From: Chytridium lagenaria | Lineage: Eukaryota; Chytridiomycota; Chytridiomycetes; Chytridiales; Chytridiaceae | NCBI GenBank assembly: GCA_025449115.1 | Contig: JAHLKC010000001.1 | Coordinates: forward strand, 600,844-664,843 | Reading direction: 5' to 3' | DNA length: 64,000 nt | Part shown: in pieces, positions 24,501 to 37,900 of the stretch | Numbering within the stretch: position 1 is the stretch's first letter | Layout: each line of letters opens with the position of its first letter | Position numbers and translations under genes: made by a program | The notes under the pieces: model-generated | What the model was told of the DNA's origin: nothing | The model's input: the letters and a program-made list of their open reading frames with translations, nothing else | The model's database searches: none

Positions 24501-26677
24501 GTTCGTGATGGGGTTGTGAAGGCGGGTGGAGATGTTGTGGATGGGAGTGAGAGTGAGAGTGATGAGAGTGGGGTTGCGCGACGACGGAGTGCGGAAGAGG
24601 CGCGGAGGAAACGGGGGTTGGAGATTGGGGAGGATGTTGGGAGACCGAGGAAAGTTGTGAGAGCGTTGTTTAAAACAGCTTTTTGTGAGTGATACGGAGA
24701 TGAGAAAGGCGTTTTCGTTGTTTGTTAGGGTGCATGCGAATAATTTTGATATTCTTGGGACTTTTAGGAGTGAACCTATAAAGGTCATTTCTAAACCGTC
24801 AAAGAAGAAGCAGACAAAGGATCCCGATCGTAAGTTTCATCTTTATTTGTCTTTGCATTTTTTTTCACGGGCATTGTTTTCATTGTATTTACGACATATT
24901 TGATCCCATCAGTCTGCGTCATCTCTGGCTCCCTCATCTCCCTCTCAACCGCGTCCGTGCCCAAAACGTTTCCACCCGTTTTCTCTCCACCTCCATCTCG
25001 GGGGACCGTTTTGAACTCCCGCAGCGCCACATGGGAAGCCTGGTACATCTGGGCCCTCGATGACCCCCGTCTCGACCCTACCCACCGTCCCAGGAGAAAG
25101 CCCACTCATCCCCCTCCGCACCCCTCTCCCAACTCCACCCACCCTCCCCGCAGACGATCCCCAACACCCCCTCATCCTCTGCACAGGGGCGGATCGATCG
25201 TTTGCGCAACTCCCGAGCGACGCGCTCTTCCAGTCCTACCAGGGAGGCGATGATGCGCATCAACGGTTTGCGGGGGATGAAGGGATGTTGAGTCCTGGAG
25301 CTAGACCGGGGGGTGCTGTTGAAGGGGGGGAGAAGAATGGGGGACGACCTGTTTGTAGAAGTGCGGTTTGGTTGAAGGGGGGACGGCCTTTGAGGTATGG
25401 GGATGCGGTTGTGTTGCAGAATTCGGTGACGGGGTTGGTGAGCGTGCCGCTTGTGTTGAGGAATGTGGATGGGAGGAATAGAGTCAATGTGGAGCCGATG
25501 AGTAAGACTTTCGTTTGTTTTTTTTGATTTTGTTTTCGCTTGCTCCCACTTTGCGTTAATTCTTTTGCATTGTTGCTTTCCACATCGAATTGACGTCTTT
25601 GCCCTTTTTTTCGTTTTGTATTGATTTATTATTGTATTATTCTTATCACGTCGTATTGACGTCGTTGTCACTTTTTTTTTTGCATGTAGATCAGACATCT
25701 GAAGACCGACTGTTTGGGAGACGCCATTTCCCAACTCCACAAAGTCGCTCTCCGGTATTCTCGGCAAACCCCACCACTACCTCGGCGTTGATAGCATCCT
25801 CCCACCCTCTCCCTCCCCTCCCCCGACCTCCCCAAGCTCCTTCGACTTTTTCCTCCTTTGAAGATCTGATTGACCCTAATTTCTTGAAAAGCACGTCATC
25901 CATCACGGCGGTGCAGGCGGTGGTTGTTGGAGACGATGGGTCTGGGGAGGAGGGAAGGGGTACGCTTGATATTGCGGCGGAACTTATTAGGAAGATTCAA
26001 CCGGCTAGGAGGAAGAAGGGGGAGGGGAGTCGGAGTGGAGGGGGGAAGAATGGGTTTGGATTTGAGAGTGTTAATGAGCAATCTGTTTGGACGATTGTGG
26101 GAGTTGGTATGTTGGGGTTGAAAAAGTTTTTTTTTATTCCCTTTGTTTTTAGCGAGTTTTTTTTGGTTTTTGGTTTATTGACGGTTCTTTTTGTGTTAGA
26201 CCATTGCGAGTATTCGTTTTGGATACCCCCACCTAGCCTCGTTCGACCCTCCGATGCCACATCCAGTGTCACCGTCATCCCACCCCATGTCCGCATCCCC
26301 GGTCCCGGCCGCAAGAACCCATTACCCGTCCCGTTGTCATTTCCGTCACCGCTGTCACGACCCAAACGATGATTGTTCTAGGGGAGGGGTTTACCGAGAA
26401 GATGAGGATTTTCGTCGGGACCGTGATGGCGCGGAGGAGTGTTTTCAGGTGTGAGGAGGTGATTGAGGTCGATGCTTCGAATTTGGAGGGATGGAGAGGG
26501 GCGTTGGGGGAGGAGGCGGGGGAGGGAGAAAGGGTGTGGCCAGTTTTGTTGGTGAGGGATGATGGAGTTGTGTATAGGACGGGTGAGTTTTCGGGTTTGG
26601 CGTTTCCTGTCTTTTCGTGTTTGCGGTTTTGCTTACACTAACTCTCTTTTTGAATAGGCTTTTATGCAAGGTTTTAA
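21517..26677 (+). CDS. CSL-family transcription factor (RBP-J/Su(H)/LAG-1 type)
   Basis: Predicted nuclear DNA-binding regulator of the family whose fungal members include S. pombe Cbf11/Cbf12. The start is MNPSNHHRHHRQHPN, followed by a His/Pro-rich region of about 180 residues and a Ser/Asn-rich region with repeated NLDDVNITSSNIA-like phrases (22670-22795). An AT-hook-like KRRVGRPSKK lies near 23130. The Rel-homology NTD begins LRNYLT (about 23550), then NAYFLDKSGEFTIVIENPKV and VQKSYGSEKR, split from FLCPYPQVILIGKGW by an intron of about 44 bp (23885-23928). The beta-trefoil domain is marked by VISKPSKKKQTKDPD (about 24785-24830), ISGSLISL, RVRAQNVSTRFLST, DAVVLQNSVTGL and LGDAISQLHKVA (about 25705). 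The C-terminal Ig-like domain has GEGFTEKMRIFVG (about 26380) and VLLVRDDGVVYRTG, with a final exon ending YARF at 26677. Frame breaks near 24950, 25015 and 25740. Identity is very well supported. Confidence 0.9.
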
Positions 26678-28195
26678 TGTTAAAAAATCCCTCCTTTTCT
26701 TCTTCTTATTGTATTTTATTAACCTTTTCTTTCCCTTATTGCATATTACGTATCTGTAAATCTACTATGTTGACTATTATTATGTTGTTTTTTCTTCGCA
26801 GCCTATATTTCGTGAATCTAGTAAACTATTGTGTTATTGTATGAGTCGGCTATGGGGTGTGGGAATATTTGCGCTTTTGTGGGTTGTTGTCTGTCATTTA
26901 ACATCTGGAGATGTCGCCTTAACTGTGTCATTGACGACTTCTTCTGTGTCATCGGATGGAATGGTGTCATTGACGACCTCCACTGTGTCAACCTCAACTG
27001 TGTCATCGGATGGAATGTATGAACCCATCAAAGGCATTCTGTTTGTCATGTGATGAATGAATGGATAAGATGGATTATACAAGCGATTTTCTCGTGTTTG
27101 TTTCAATGACGCTGTGAATATGACTATATTCTCATGCTAAAATGCTTAAAGAGCGAAGAGTTGAAATAGGCGCGGCCATTGAACTTTTGACTGATGACCA
27201 AGGTTGCAGAATGGTTTTATGGGTATGGTCTAGTTTTCTTTTTCCTTTAATCGACAGTAGTCTAGTCTTTTTATTACAGTGTACTTTTGCTATTTGTTTT
27301 ATTTGTATGTTCTGCTGAGAAATCGGAGGGTTATATGTGTATTATAACGCGGCATTGTGCAGAATTAATCGTTTCCAATGCAATTGACGGTGCTGGAGGT
27401 AAGAAAAAAAGTGTGTATATATACAAGCAAAGCACAGTTCCATGCCCAATCCTTCAATACCCACACTCTCCCTGCATACGAATTCAATTATTTCATTATT
27501 ACGAATTGAGAGCCGCCAAGAGTGCACGGTAGAAGACTGATGTCATTTAAGATAAAGTAATACACGACGTTGGCTAAACTCATCTGTTTCCGAATCACTT
27601 ATTATTATTTACGTATCGCAGATTGGCCGCTCATCCCGTTCATTCCGTTATGACCACTCTGCGCTCAACCAAGGGCTTCATTCATTATAAACGTTCTCTT
27701 GGCACGCCGCGCATCCTCCCCACTCGCCAAGATGACGCTCTGCCACTGTTATTTTAATAGCGGAATTATTACGGGAATTACGGGCATCGCCTCCAAAATA
27801 TATCACCCGAAAAAGCCCCTCTTTTGCTAAACTAAAAAATGTGCTACTTTTACCTCTTTTAGGCCCAATTTTTTTCTCTTGGAAGCCAAAGGATTCTTGG
27901 CTTATAAACGAAAAGGCTAAATTCAACTCGTAAAAAGCTTGGAGCTCGGCAGAGTCAACTTCCTGGAATGGAGAATGTGCGCGTTGCTTGATGTTGGCAG
28001 TTGACTTTTTCTTGTACAAGATATGCCATTTGCTGACAGTGTGATTGTTGAGGGAAGACGTTTCTGGGCATGGCGGCCTGGAGGAGTGTTGATATCTCAA
28101 TCGATCCTCTCTTAGCGTGTATAAAAGGAGCATCAGCCTCCCCCTCATGCACCCATCCTCATTCCATACACACTTACTTATCCTCTTTTACGAGA
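26678..28195. other. Intergenic region with a small internal repeat
   Basis: About 1.5 kb between the CSL gene and the carboxylesterase. At 26918-27016 a CTGTGTCAT-containing unit is repeated; the longest identical block, CTGTGTCATCGGATGGAATG, occurs twice (about 26945 and 26998). A 74-codon open frame crosses it (MCYCMSRLWGVGIFALLWVV, then Ser/Thr/Val repeats) and has a signal-peptide look, but I cannot support it as a gene. Nothing else recognisable. Confidence 0.4.
28120..28127 (+). promoter_or_regulatory. TATA box of the carboxylesterase gene
   Basis: TATAAAAG lies 69-76 bp upstream of the esterase ATG, a normal position for a TATA element with a short 5' UTR. Confidence 0.6.
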
Positions 28196-30161
<1,966 letters not shown>

Positions 30162-30794
30162 ACAATTCTGTATCGGAGCTGAGTTAAGCAGCTCTTAGTG
30201 GTCGATCTTTCCAAGCCCTTTCTTTCTTTCTTTCCTTTTTTTCTTTTGGAATCCGCGTACCTCTTTGAATTTTTTCCTTTTATGTTTTGTGTTTACGGTG
30301 GAATATCTCGTTATCGGTTTATTAAGGCTGTGATTGTATTTCTTTTCCAAAAAATGGTTTGAATAAGGCAACAGTTTTATAGTGGCCAAATATATCTTAA
30401 ATGTTTCAGCATAAAGTACGTTCACTCCAAAACATTTTGAGACAAAAAAAAAATAAACGTCGTCAAGCAGCACGTTCAAAGATGCGAATCGCCAATAATG
30501 CTGGAATGTATAACGGAGGATTATGAATTAAATGATACACAGTTATTTAAGGTTCCTTTGTTTTGGTAACTATTATTTATAAAACCGAAGGTTCCAAAGT
30601 CAAACAAAAGGCAAGGAATGGGAAAGGCTATGAGAAAGAAATCATCAAGGCAAAGCTTTCCATCGATTTAAAGCCTGATAGAAAAATACAGAAGAGCAGA
30701 AAAAAAATTGGGGACAGCAATGAACTTTGGAACAATACAAAGCTCGAAAAAAAAACAAACAAAAAACAAAAACGGTTTGTATGATGCAAAGGCT
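30162..30794. other. Intergenic, between convergent genes
   Basis: About 630 bp of AT-rich sequence separating the esterase and CSN8-like 3' ends. It has A-runs and K-rich spurious frames only. Confidence 0.4.
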
Positions 30795-32004
30795 TTAACC
30801 CAATTTATGCAGCCAACGCTGGTTCCCTTTCAAGATGCAGCACAAATCAGTAAGCATTTCCATATGAGCAAGATCCTCAGCAGTACCTCCGTCCGCCCCA
30901 GAAGGCAACCCCAAAGCCGCCGCAATCCCATCCACCTTACCCTTCACAAGCTCCCCTGCTTCCCTCGCCTTCCTCGCAAAGGCTTTCCGGCTCCTCTCCG
31001 TTACAGTCTTGGAAGCATGCGCGAGAATCCACGCCCCACCCTCTGGGAACGGTTGCACACCCTCTGTAACTTCCTCAACATCCCAACCAGCCTGCCTCGC
31101 AAAATTCTTAGCTGCTTCAATGAGCGGCGCAATTTCTGCGGCTGGGGTGCGGGACGCGCGGGCTGCTCCACTGGGGTGGGAGGAGGTGGGAGAGTGAATG
31201 AACCAGTGGCCGTCGGGGTGGAAGGGTCGATGGGTTCGTTGGTGGAAGCGAGACGCTGGGGGGTGGAGATGACGGGACCCACTGGACGTCTGATCTCGGG
31301 AGGTTCATCGGGATGAATGAAACCCAGCCACCTCCTTGCACGATCGACGGTGAGGGAATCGTAGGCGGCGGCGATGAGGTCCTTTGCACGATCTTGGATG
31401 GATGTCCAGAGGTCATTTGCGACGATGACGAGAGAGGCGTCCCATTGACCACGACGAGCATGGAGGGCGTGGTAGGCACGTTCAAAGTCGAGGTTATTGA
31501 GAGCTGATGCCGTCTCTCTAAGTGCGGCGTAGTCTGACGTGGAGGGTGGTGTGGGGAGCCCTTACCGTTAACGCGGAGAGGGGAGGGGAGAGAGTTTGAG
31601 GTGGAGGCAGAGGGCCAGTGGCCATCAACGCGGAGAGTGAGTGCCCTTGCTTCTGGGAGTTGGTTCAGGATGAGTAAGGCCGCAAGCTCAATACTATAGA
31701 TGCGAGGATCGTGAGGTCTGACTTGAGCATGGGCAAAGACAGAGGAAGCTACCGGCGAGTCTGAGGTGATGGCCATGGCGTTAGGATCGGCGGGTTCTTC
31801 GTCTGTTTCCATTGAAGAGTCGGATGAGGAGGATGTGCTTTGGACAGGGTCGTAGGGTCCAGGGCCAGTTGCATTGACAAAAGCAAAGTCCAACTCGAGC
31901 TCTTCGCAGACAGCCGCCACTTGAGAGTAATCCTTTACAGCTAAAACTGATTCCAAGCTGGCCAATGCATGGCTAAAGTCTGGAATAAAGTCTTCTGAAG
32001 CCAT
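30795..32004 (-). CDS. COP9 signalosome subunit 8-like protein (CSN8/PSD8 fold)
   Basis: Candidate CSN8, the small PCI-family subunit of the COP9 signalosome, which removes Nedd8 from cullins. The start is MASEDFIPDFSHALASLESV. Helical N-terminal repeats follow, with an acidic Ser-rich loop, and then IYSIELAALLILNQLPEARA (about 31680). A probable very short intron (about 31563-31528) joins RVNG to DYAALRETASALNNLDFERA. Next come HARRGQWDASLVIVANDLW and AKDLIAAAYDSLTVDRARRW, which match the family's arrangement (Tyr-Ser/Asp-Ser-Leu then Ala-Leu-Gly). A Pro-rich stretch (about 31270-31170) separates a tail with GWDVEEVTEGVQPFPEGGAW. The family call rests on pattern similarity; the related PSMD8 or eIF3k folds are the alternatives. 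Confidence 0.55.
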
Positions 32005-32415
32005 TGCAAGTGGTATGCGTGGTTGGTAGTGAAGCAGCAAAGTCTGTGAATTCAACAAAATTTCTCTTCTCGAAACAGACCGTCAAGTTACGCTGCGTTG
32101 ACTTTATGCACAGGAAAATAGCATCCACAGTGCACGGCCATCTGTTAGATTTCGACATGCTGAAATGCAGCTCTTGGTATAAAGAACTTCAGACCTGAAT
32201 TGAAGTTGCGCACCCATGGTGTGAGCTTATTTACGGTTCAGGGTGAATTCGGATCTCAAACGTCATCCAACGATGCCTCTATCTTGCATTATTGAGACTT
32301 TGCGCATACAGAACGTGGACTCAAAAACAAGATAGATACTCTGAAGAACTGTTGCATTATTGTTTAAAGTTTCGCTGATTTGTAAGAAATTCTTGCCTGC
32401 AGCGTCAACGATATT
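32005..32415. promoter_or_regulatory. Divergent promoter region
   Basis: About 410 bp between the divergent CSN8-like and ankyrin genes. It must contain both promoters, but I see no recognisable element. Confidence 0.4.
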
Positions 32416-34412
32416 ATGTTGGCACTGTCTGTTCCGGAGGTGGTGGACCGAATCCTACTCTACCTCAACGACCTCACAAGCATCACTCGTTTTCTCTTCA
32501 TGCTGCAAAACAATCCGCTCAGTCTCAACGCGATCTGACCGTTGCATACAAATGCGGGTTTACTCCAAGATGCCCGATGGATGGAGTGCCCTGTCACTAG
32601 CAGCTAGATACGGCAACCTGAAAGTCGTTGAATACATATTGAAAAACAGAAGAGACATTTTTATAGACCTGGATGGCATGCATGGCAGTGGAAGGAATGT
32701 CCGGACTCCACTTGAATGGGCTGCAGGAGGTGGGCATTTAGGGGTTTGCATCGCGCTCTTCAACGCTGGCGCAACATCTCCCGGGGCTTTGATCGCGGCC
32801 TGCAAACATAACATGAGTGAAGTGTGCTGGTTTCTGTTGACGGCGGGATGGGAGCCGTCGTGGTTCCCTGACGAGTGGTGCAGCGTCAAACCATGGGACT
32901 TTGACGGTGAAAACGAAAAGGACCCGTTTGACGAAGGCATGACAGCTTTACACTGGGCAGCCTGCCGTGGGAACAGCGAGGTGTGCCGAATGCTTCTTGA
33001 TCAGAGCTTGATGTGGATTCCGCCAGCATTGTGGATGGACGAACTCCGTTGGCTCATGCGGCTCTGCATGGCCATATCGAGACGATCCAGTTCCTTGTTC
33101 AGCGAGGGCAGACGTTACTTATGTGTGCGATACGTCAACCGTCGGTAACTTGGGAAAACCTGTACTCTTCACGCAGTAAGAGGCAGGAACGTCAAAGCTT
33201 GCCAAGTCTCGTGGATCTGGGCGCTTCCCTCATCGCTAGGCATGAGGCGCCTCACTATTAAGCTGCGCCGTGGTGGCGGTAGGGAGCCTGAAGCACTTGA
33301 CTGGGTGCTCTCTTGGTTCCCGGAGACTTTAACGAGATGACTGATTTTCAGCCAAGGACAGCACTAATGGAAGCAGTGCTGACGGGGAATGCCGAAAACT
33401 ACTCAAGACTGGGAAGTCTCCATCGATACCTCCGACGCAAAGGGGTTCTCTGCACTACACTTTTCAGCCATCTCGAATAAAGCAAGCATTACTGCTCTTC
33501 TTCTTGAGAAAGGTGCGGACCCAGAGCTGATGGCGCAGGCTTGAATACGTTAAATATGGCGGCCATGAAGAACGCCTCTGACGTGATAAGGCTTGTAGCG
33601 CCAGGGATGGACATGAGTAAGAAGACCTCAAGCGGGTTGACACCGCTTAGTATGGCCATCTATAAGCAGAACCTGGATTCCATAACCGCTTTGATCGAAT
33701 GCGGGGCGGGCATCGAGAACATTGATCCGGATGAGATGACTGCCGCGGGCTTGTGCGCATCACAGGGTTTTCTAGAGGCCTTGGAGTGCATTGTGAAATT
33801 GCGCCCCGATTTATTGGAGCTCCGTGACGTTGAGAATGTGACCTCCCTCATAATCGCCTGCGAGAACGGTAACGAGGAGGTTTGTGAGAGGTTGATTGCG
33901 CTTGGAGCCTCTGTGGATTGTATGGAAAATGTCGGTAAGGAGAAGCGAGGAGGAACTCCGCTCTTGGCAGCCGTCACGCAAGGCCATTCGCGCGTTGTAG
34001 AGCTTCTTTTAGAACACGGTGCAAAGGCGGATGCGTTGTTTCACAGAGTTCCACCATTATGCCGAGCGGCTAGGCTAGGCTTTTCTGAAGTCTGTGGGGT
34101 GCTGATTCGTTATGGCTGTGCTCTCGACGATAGAGTTGGGAGCCTCACCGCGCTGCAAACGGCGGCGTCTCAAAATCATGCGGACGCTGTCACTGTCATT
34201 GAAAGGGCTATGATCGAGGCCGGGTTCGGGTTAGAGCTTCAAGATAGTGATGGGAACACGGCGTTGGCACTAGCAGCCTATTACGGGAAGGAGAATGCTG
34301 TGAGTGTTCTTGTCGGAATGGGGTCCTCCAAGGACGCGAAAATGGTGGTGGAATGACACCAAAGGAATGTGCTTTAGCAGAAGGCCATATCACTGTGTCA
34401 GGATACCTTTGA
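32416..34412 (+). CDS. Ankyrin-repeat protein with an F-box-like N-terminus
   Basis: Protein-protein interaction scaffold with at least ten ankyrin repeats. The first ATG opens MLALSVPEVVDRILLYLNDL, which resembles an F-box or similar helical cap. Repeat signatures follow: GWSALSLAARYGNLKVVEYI (about 32580), TPLEWAAGGGHLGVCIALFN, MTALHWAACRGNSEVCRMLL (about 32940), TPLAHAALHGHIETIQFLV, FSALHFSAISNKASITALLL (about 33440), TPLSMAIYKQNLDSITALIE, TPLLAAVTQGHSRVVELLLE (about 33955) and NTALALAAYYGKENAVSVLV. It ends GGGMTPKECALAEGHITVSG. Frame breaks near 32530, 33030, 33130, 33290-33390, 33410, 33540 and 34330. If the N-terminus is an F-box, a role as an SCF ubiquitin-ligase receptor would fit, but that is inference. 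Confidence 0.8.
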
Positions 34413-34956
34413 ACTTGAGGGTTCTTTTGTTTATTGAATTAGTTGTTGACTTGATCTGTATTTATGCAGTTTTTTATTTTAAAGTAATATGACATTCTTC
34501 TACATATCGCCATTAGTTCATAGATAGATTGACCGCATAGCAGCCGATCACACTTTACGGATGAAGAAGGACACTTAGAGTAATATTTAAAATCTTAGGA
34601 AAACGCACACGGATATAATTAATCACTCCAACCCGGTCAGGATATTCTTTTTGCTCGAGTCGTGGCCTCCTGACGGCTTCATCTACAGACTCTCCGCTGT
34701 AGCTGTATTTATAGTTTGTGCAGCAGACTTCACAAGCTCAGCCATTGAACAATTCAAATTGTCAGCGGGAAGCAAAGACACATTTTTGGTTCAACCTAGA
34801 GCCCTATACCCAACCACCTTCCACAAAACATCACAGGAGACATTCCCTCCTCTCAACTCGATATCCAACTTAGAGCAAACGAGCCTCAGTAAAGCGATAA
34901 ATATCTTTCGCTCATCCAACGGCTCCATCCATAACGGATAAAGGAATCATTTAGCC
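34413..34956. other. Intergenic region
   Basis: About 540 bp, no motif recognised. An open frame of 96 codons at 34651-34941 has no features supporting it. Confidence 0.4.
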
Positions 34957-37900
34957 ATGCGCTGCATCGCTGCTATCACCATCATGGTGCAGCTGATCAT
35001 GCTAGCAACATACACCTCAGGAGTTGATGCATACGCTTATAAAGGCTTCAAAAGCTCTCCGTTCGGTAGAAAGGTTAGCGCTGCGGCGGCGTTTAGAAAG
35101 CCGGATGCCCCAACTTTAGAAGATCCAGGGTGAGTTAATAATCTGTTTGGTCTTTGTTGTACGTTATGCAAGGGAGGTGAGCGGGGTGCCTCGGTGAGGA
35201 GTGTGGGCGTCGCAGGCAGCATATATGTACTCAATAGGATGTTAGCATGGATATCAGATAGCCACAGGCTCCATCCTATGCGCATACCTTGAATCGACCT
35301 ACTTTCTTATGTCATTTTAACTTACCAAATATTATTTCAGCCCCGACTTTAGCCTTCTCGCTGGTGGGCCAGGCACGATTGATACAGACACCGTCCGTAA
35401 TCGGATCAACAAAATTCAGGATATTGTCGAAAAGAATTCGAAAAAGGCTTTCTTTAGACCCGAGGCGATGGCGGCGCTCATTGCAGAGGATCTAGCAGCT
35501 GAGGAGGCTGTCGCAGAGGCGAGTGTCGCTCAAGAGGTTTCATCCGGAAGAGTGAGTGGATTAGATGCAGATTTAGCGGATATGGAGGATGAGGAGGAAG
35601 GCGAGGAGAAGGATGGTGACGAAAAGAAGACGAAGGAGGAGGACGAGGGGTCGAAGAAGGCGGAAAAGAAAAAAGGGAAGGAAAAGAAGCGAGCAAAGAA
35701 AGGAGGAGCATCTGTGGAGGTGACAGAGTTCAAACCTGGACATACGCGACGGCCTTCGGTGCTTTACGCAAATCTTATGAAGTCGGAGAAGGATGAGAAG
35801 GACGACGACCGCGCTGATGACAATGAGGGGAAAAAGAAAGGCAAGAAAATGGACGGCGACGATGCCGATGATGACGATGAGAAAAAGAAGGAGAAGGAGG
35901 AACCCGTCAACCGTACCAAGCTCCGCATAGCTGCCGGTCGTGAACGTTTCGAAGCCGCTCATCGCAGACTCATGACGATGATGATGGCTGCGCGAAACGC
36001 TATTGGTGGAATGATTGGACATATGTTCCCTGGAAATCCATCTGACAAAAAGGCATCCACCGAAGACAATGAAGATGACACGAATGATATCAAAACTGTT
36101 GCGGAGCCTTCACCTTTCGCGAAATTCTGGAAGGGAATGGTTGAAAGGGTGAAGAAGAGGGTTGCAGATTTAAGGGTAACTATATTACAGCACTTCCTTT
36201 ACATTCTTAATGTTTTTCTCCTTTCTGTAAAACTCATAACGGGTACTCATTCTAGGCCCTCATCATGAAGTCTCGGTCCAAGGCTGTAGAGTCTCCTACC
36301 AACAGTGAACCGCACCAGCGCACCATAGTAACCGTCGTGGAAGACACCCCGTTCGCCAAATTCTGGCAAAAAATACTGAAAAAGGCTAGAAATTTACCGA
36401 TTCTTTAAGGTGATATTCGCTCATCTCCGCCATCCTTTCTTTAAGCATTTCTATACATTTATTTATGCTTCAACTAACGCATTGCTTTCTTCAAAGTCTC
36501 ATTTTTCGAAGCTTGGTTCTGAACCTGCCACAAATGCCAAACTCCAACGGGCCGTCGTCACCGTCACCGAGAATAGCATAGGACCGTTTGCGAAAATGGG
36601 AAAATGGATCTCGGACAAAGCCCATCAATTCATTAAAAAGTTAGGGGTAAGTAATCTTTAGTTTTATATTTTTCTAACGTTTCGCTGTGTACAGGATAAC
36701 CTTTATAAAGACTCCAAACCTGTCATTTCAAGAAACCAAGGTCCCTCCAACTCTGTCGAGCTTGTGGCTAAACGCCCCGCAAAGCAAGATGACGAACTCG
36801 GAGACATAGTCAACGATGTGGGCGACGAAGAGAAATCTGCTCCGAACCCACCAAAAAATCACCCTCTACCCCCGGAGAGCCCGCTGCTGATGACATATCC
36901 TTCCTTGGCCAGGAAGACAATGCCGTCCCCGCAGATTCAGAGAAGAAGGGCCCAGCCGGAAAGAAAGCTTCCGCCAAAAAATCACCCGGAAAGCCCGCAA
37001 CTGATGACCTCTCCGACGTTGTTCAGGAAGACAATGCCGTCCCCGTAGATTCTGAGAAGAAAGGCCCCGCCGGAAAGAAGCTTCCGCCAGAAAATCACCC
37101 GGAAAGCCCGCTACTGATGACCTCTCCGACGTTGTTCAGGAAGACAACGCCGTCCCCGCAGATTCAGAGAAGAAGGGCCCCGCTGGAAAGAAAGCTGTCA
37201 AAAAATCACCGGCTGCCCCCGGAAAGCCCGCTACCGATGACATCTCCGACCTTGGCCAGGACGAAAACGCTGCTCCCACAAATTCAGAGAAGAAGGCCCC
37301 CGCTGGAAAGAAACCAATGTCTGGAAAGCTGGAAAAGAAACTTTCCGCCAAAAAATCACCTGGAAAGCCCGCTGCTGATGGCCTCTCCGACCTTGGCCAG
37401 GAAGACCCCACAGATTTAGCGAAGAAGGGCCCCGCTGCAAAGAAAGCTTCCACCAAAAAATCACCCGCTGCTGATGACCTCTCCGGCCTTGGCCAGGAAG
37501 ACCCCACAGATTCAGCGAAGAAGGGTCCCGCTGCAAAGAAAGCTTCCACCAAAAAATCACCCGCTGCCCCGGAAAGCCCGCTGCTGATGGCCTCTCCGAC
37601 GTTGGCCAGGAAGAAAACGCTGTTCCCACAAATCAAGAGAAGAAGGAGAAGAAGGCTCCTGCTGGGAAGAAACCAATTTCTGGAAAGCCGGAGAAGAAAG
37701 CTTCCACCAAAAATCACCCGCTGCCCCTGGAAAGCCCGCTGCTGATGGCCTCTCCGACGTTGGCCAGGAAGAAAACGCTGTCCCCGCAGATTCAGAGAAG
37801 AAGGAGAAGAAGGCTCCCGCTGGGAAGAAACCTATATCTGGAAAGCCGGAGAAGAAATCTTCCGCCAAAAAATCACCCGCCACCCCCGGAACGCCCGCCG

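Noticed and set aside
25078..25767. 229-codon minus-strand frame across the CSL gene
   Set aside because: It lies opposite CSL beta-trefoil motifs on the plus strand and has no motif of its own.
31117..31540. C-terminal part of a 313-codon minus-strand frame over the CSN8-like gene
   Set aside because: After the short intron the conserved text (ALRETASALNNLDFERAYHA) is in another frame; the continuing frame is Pro/Ser shadow sequence.
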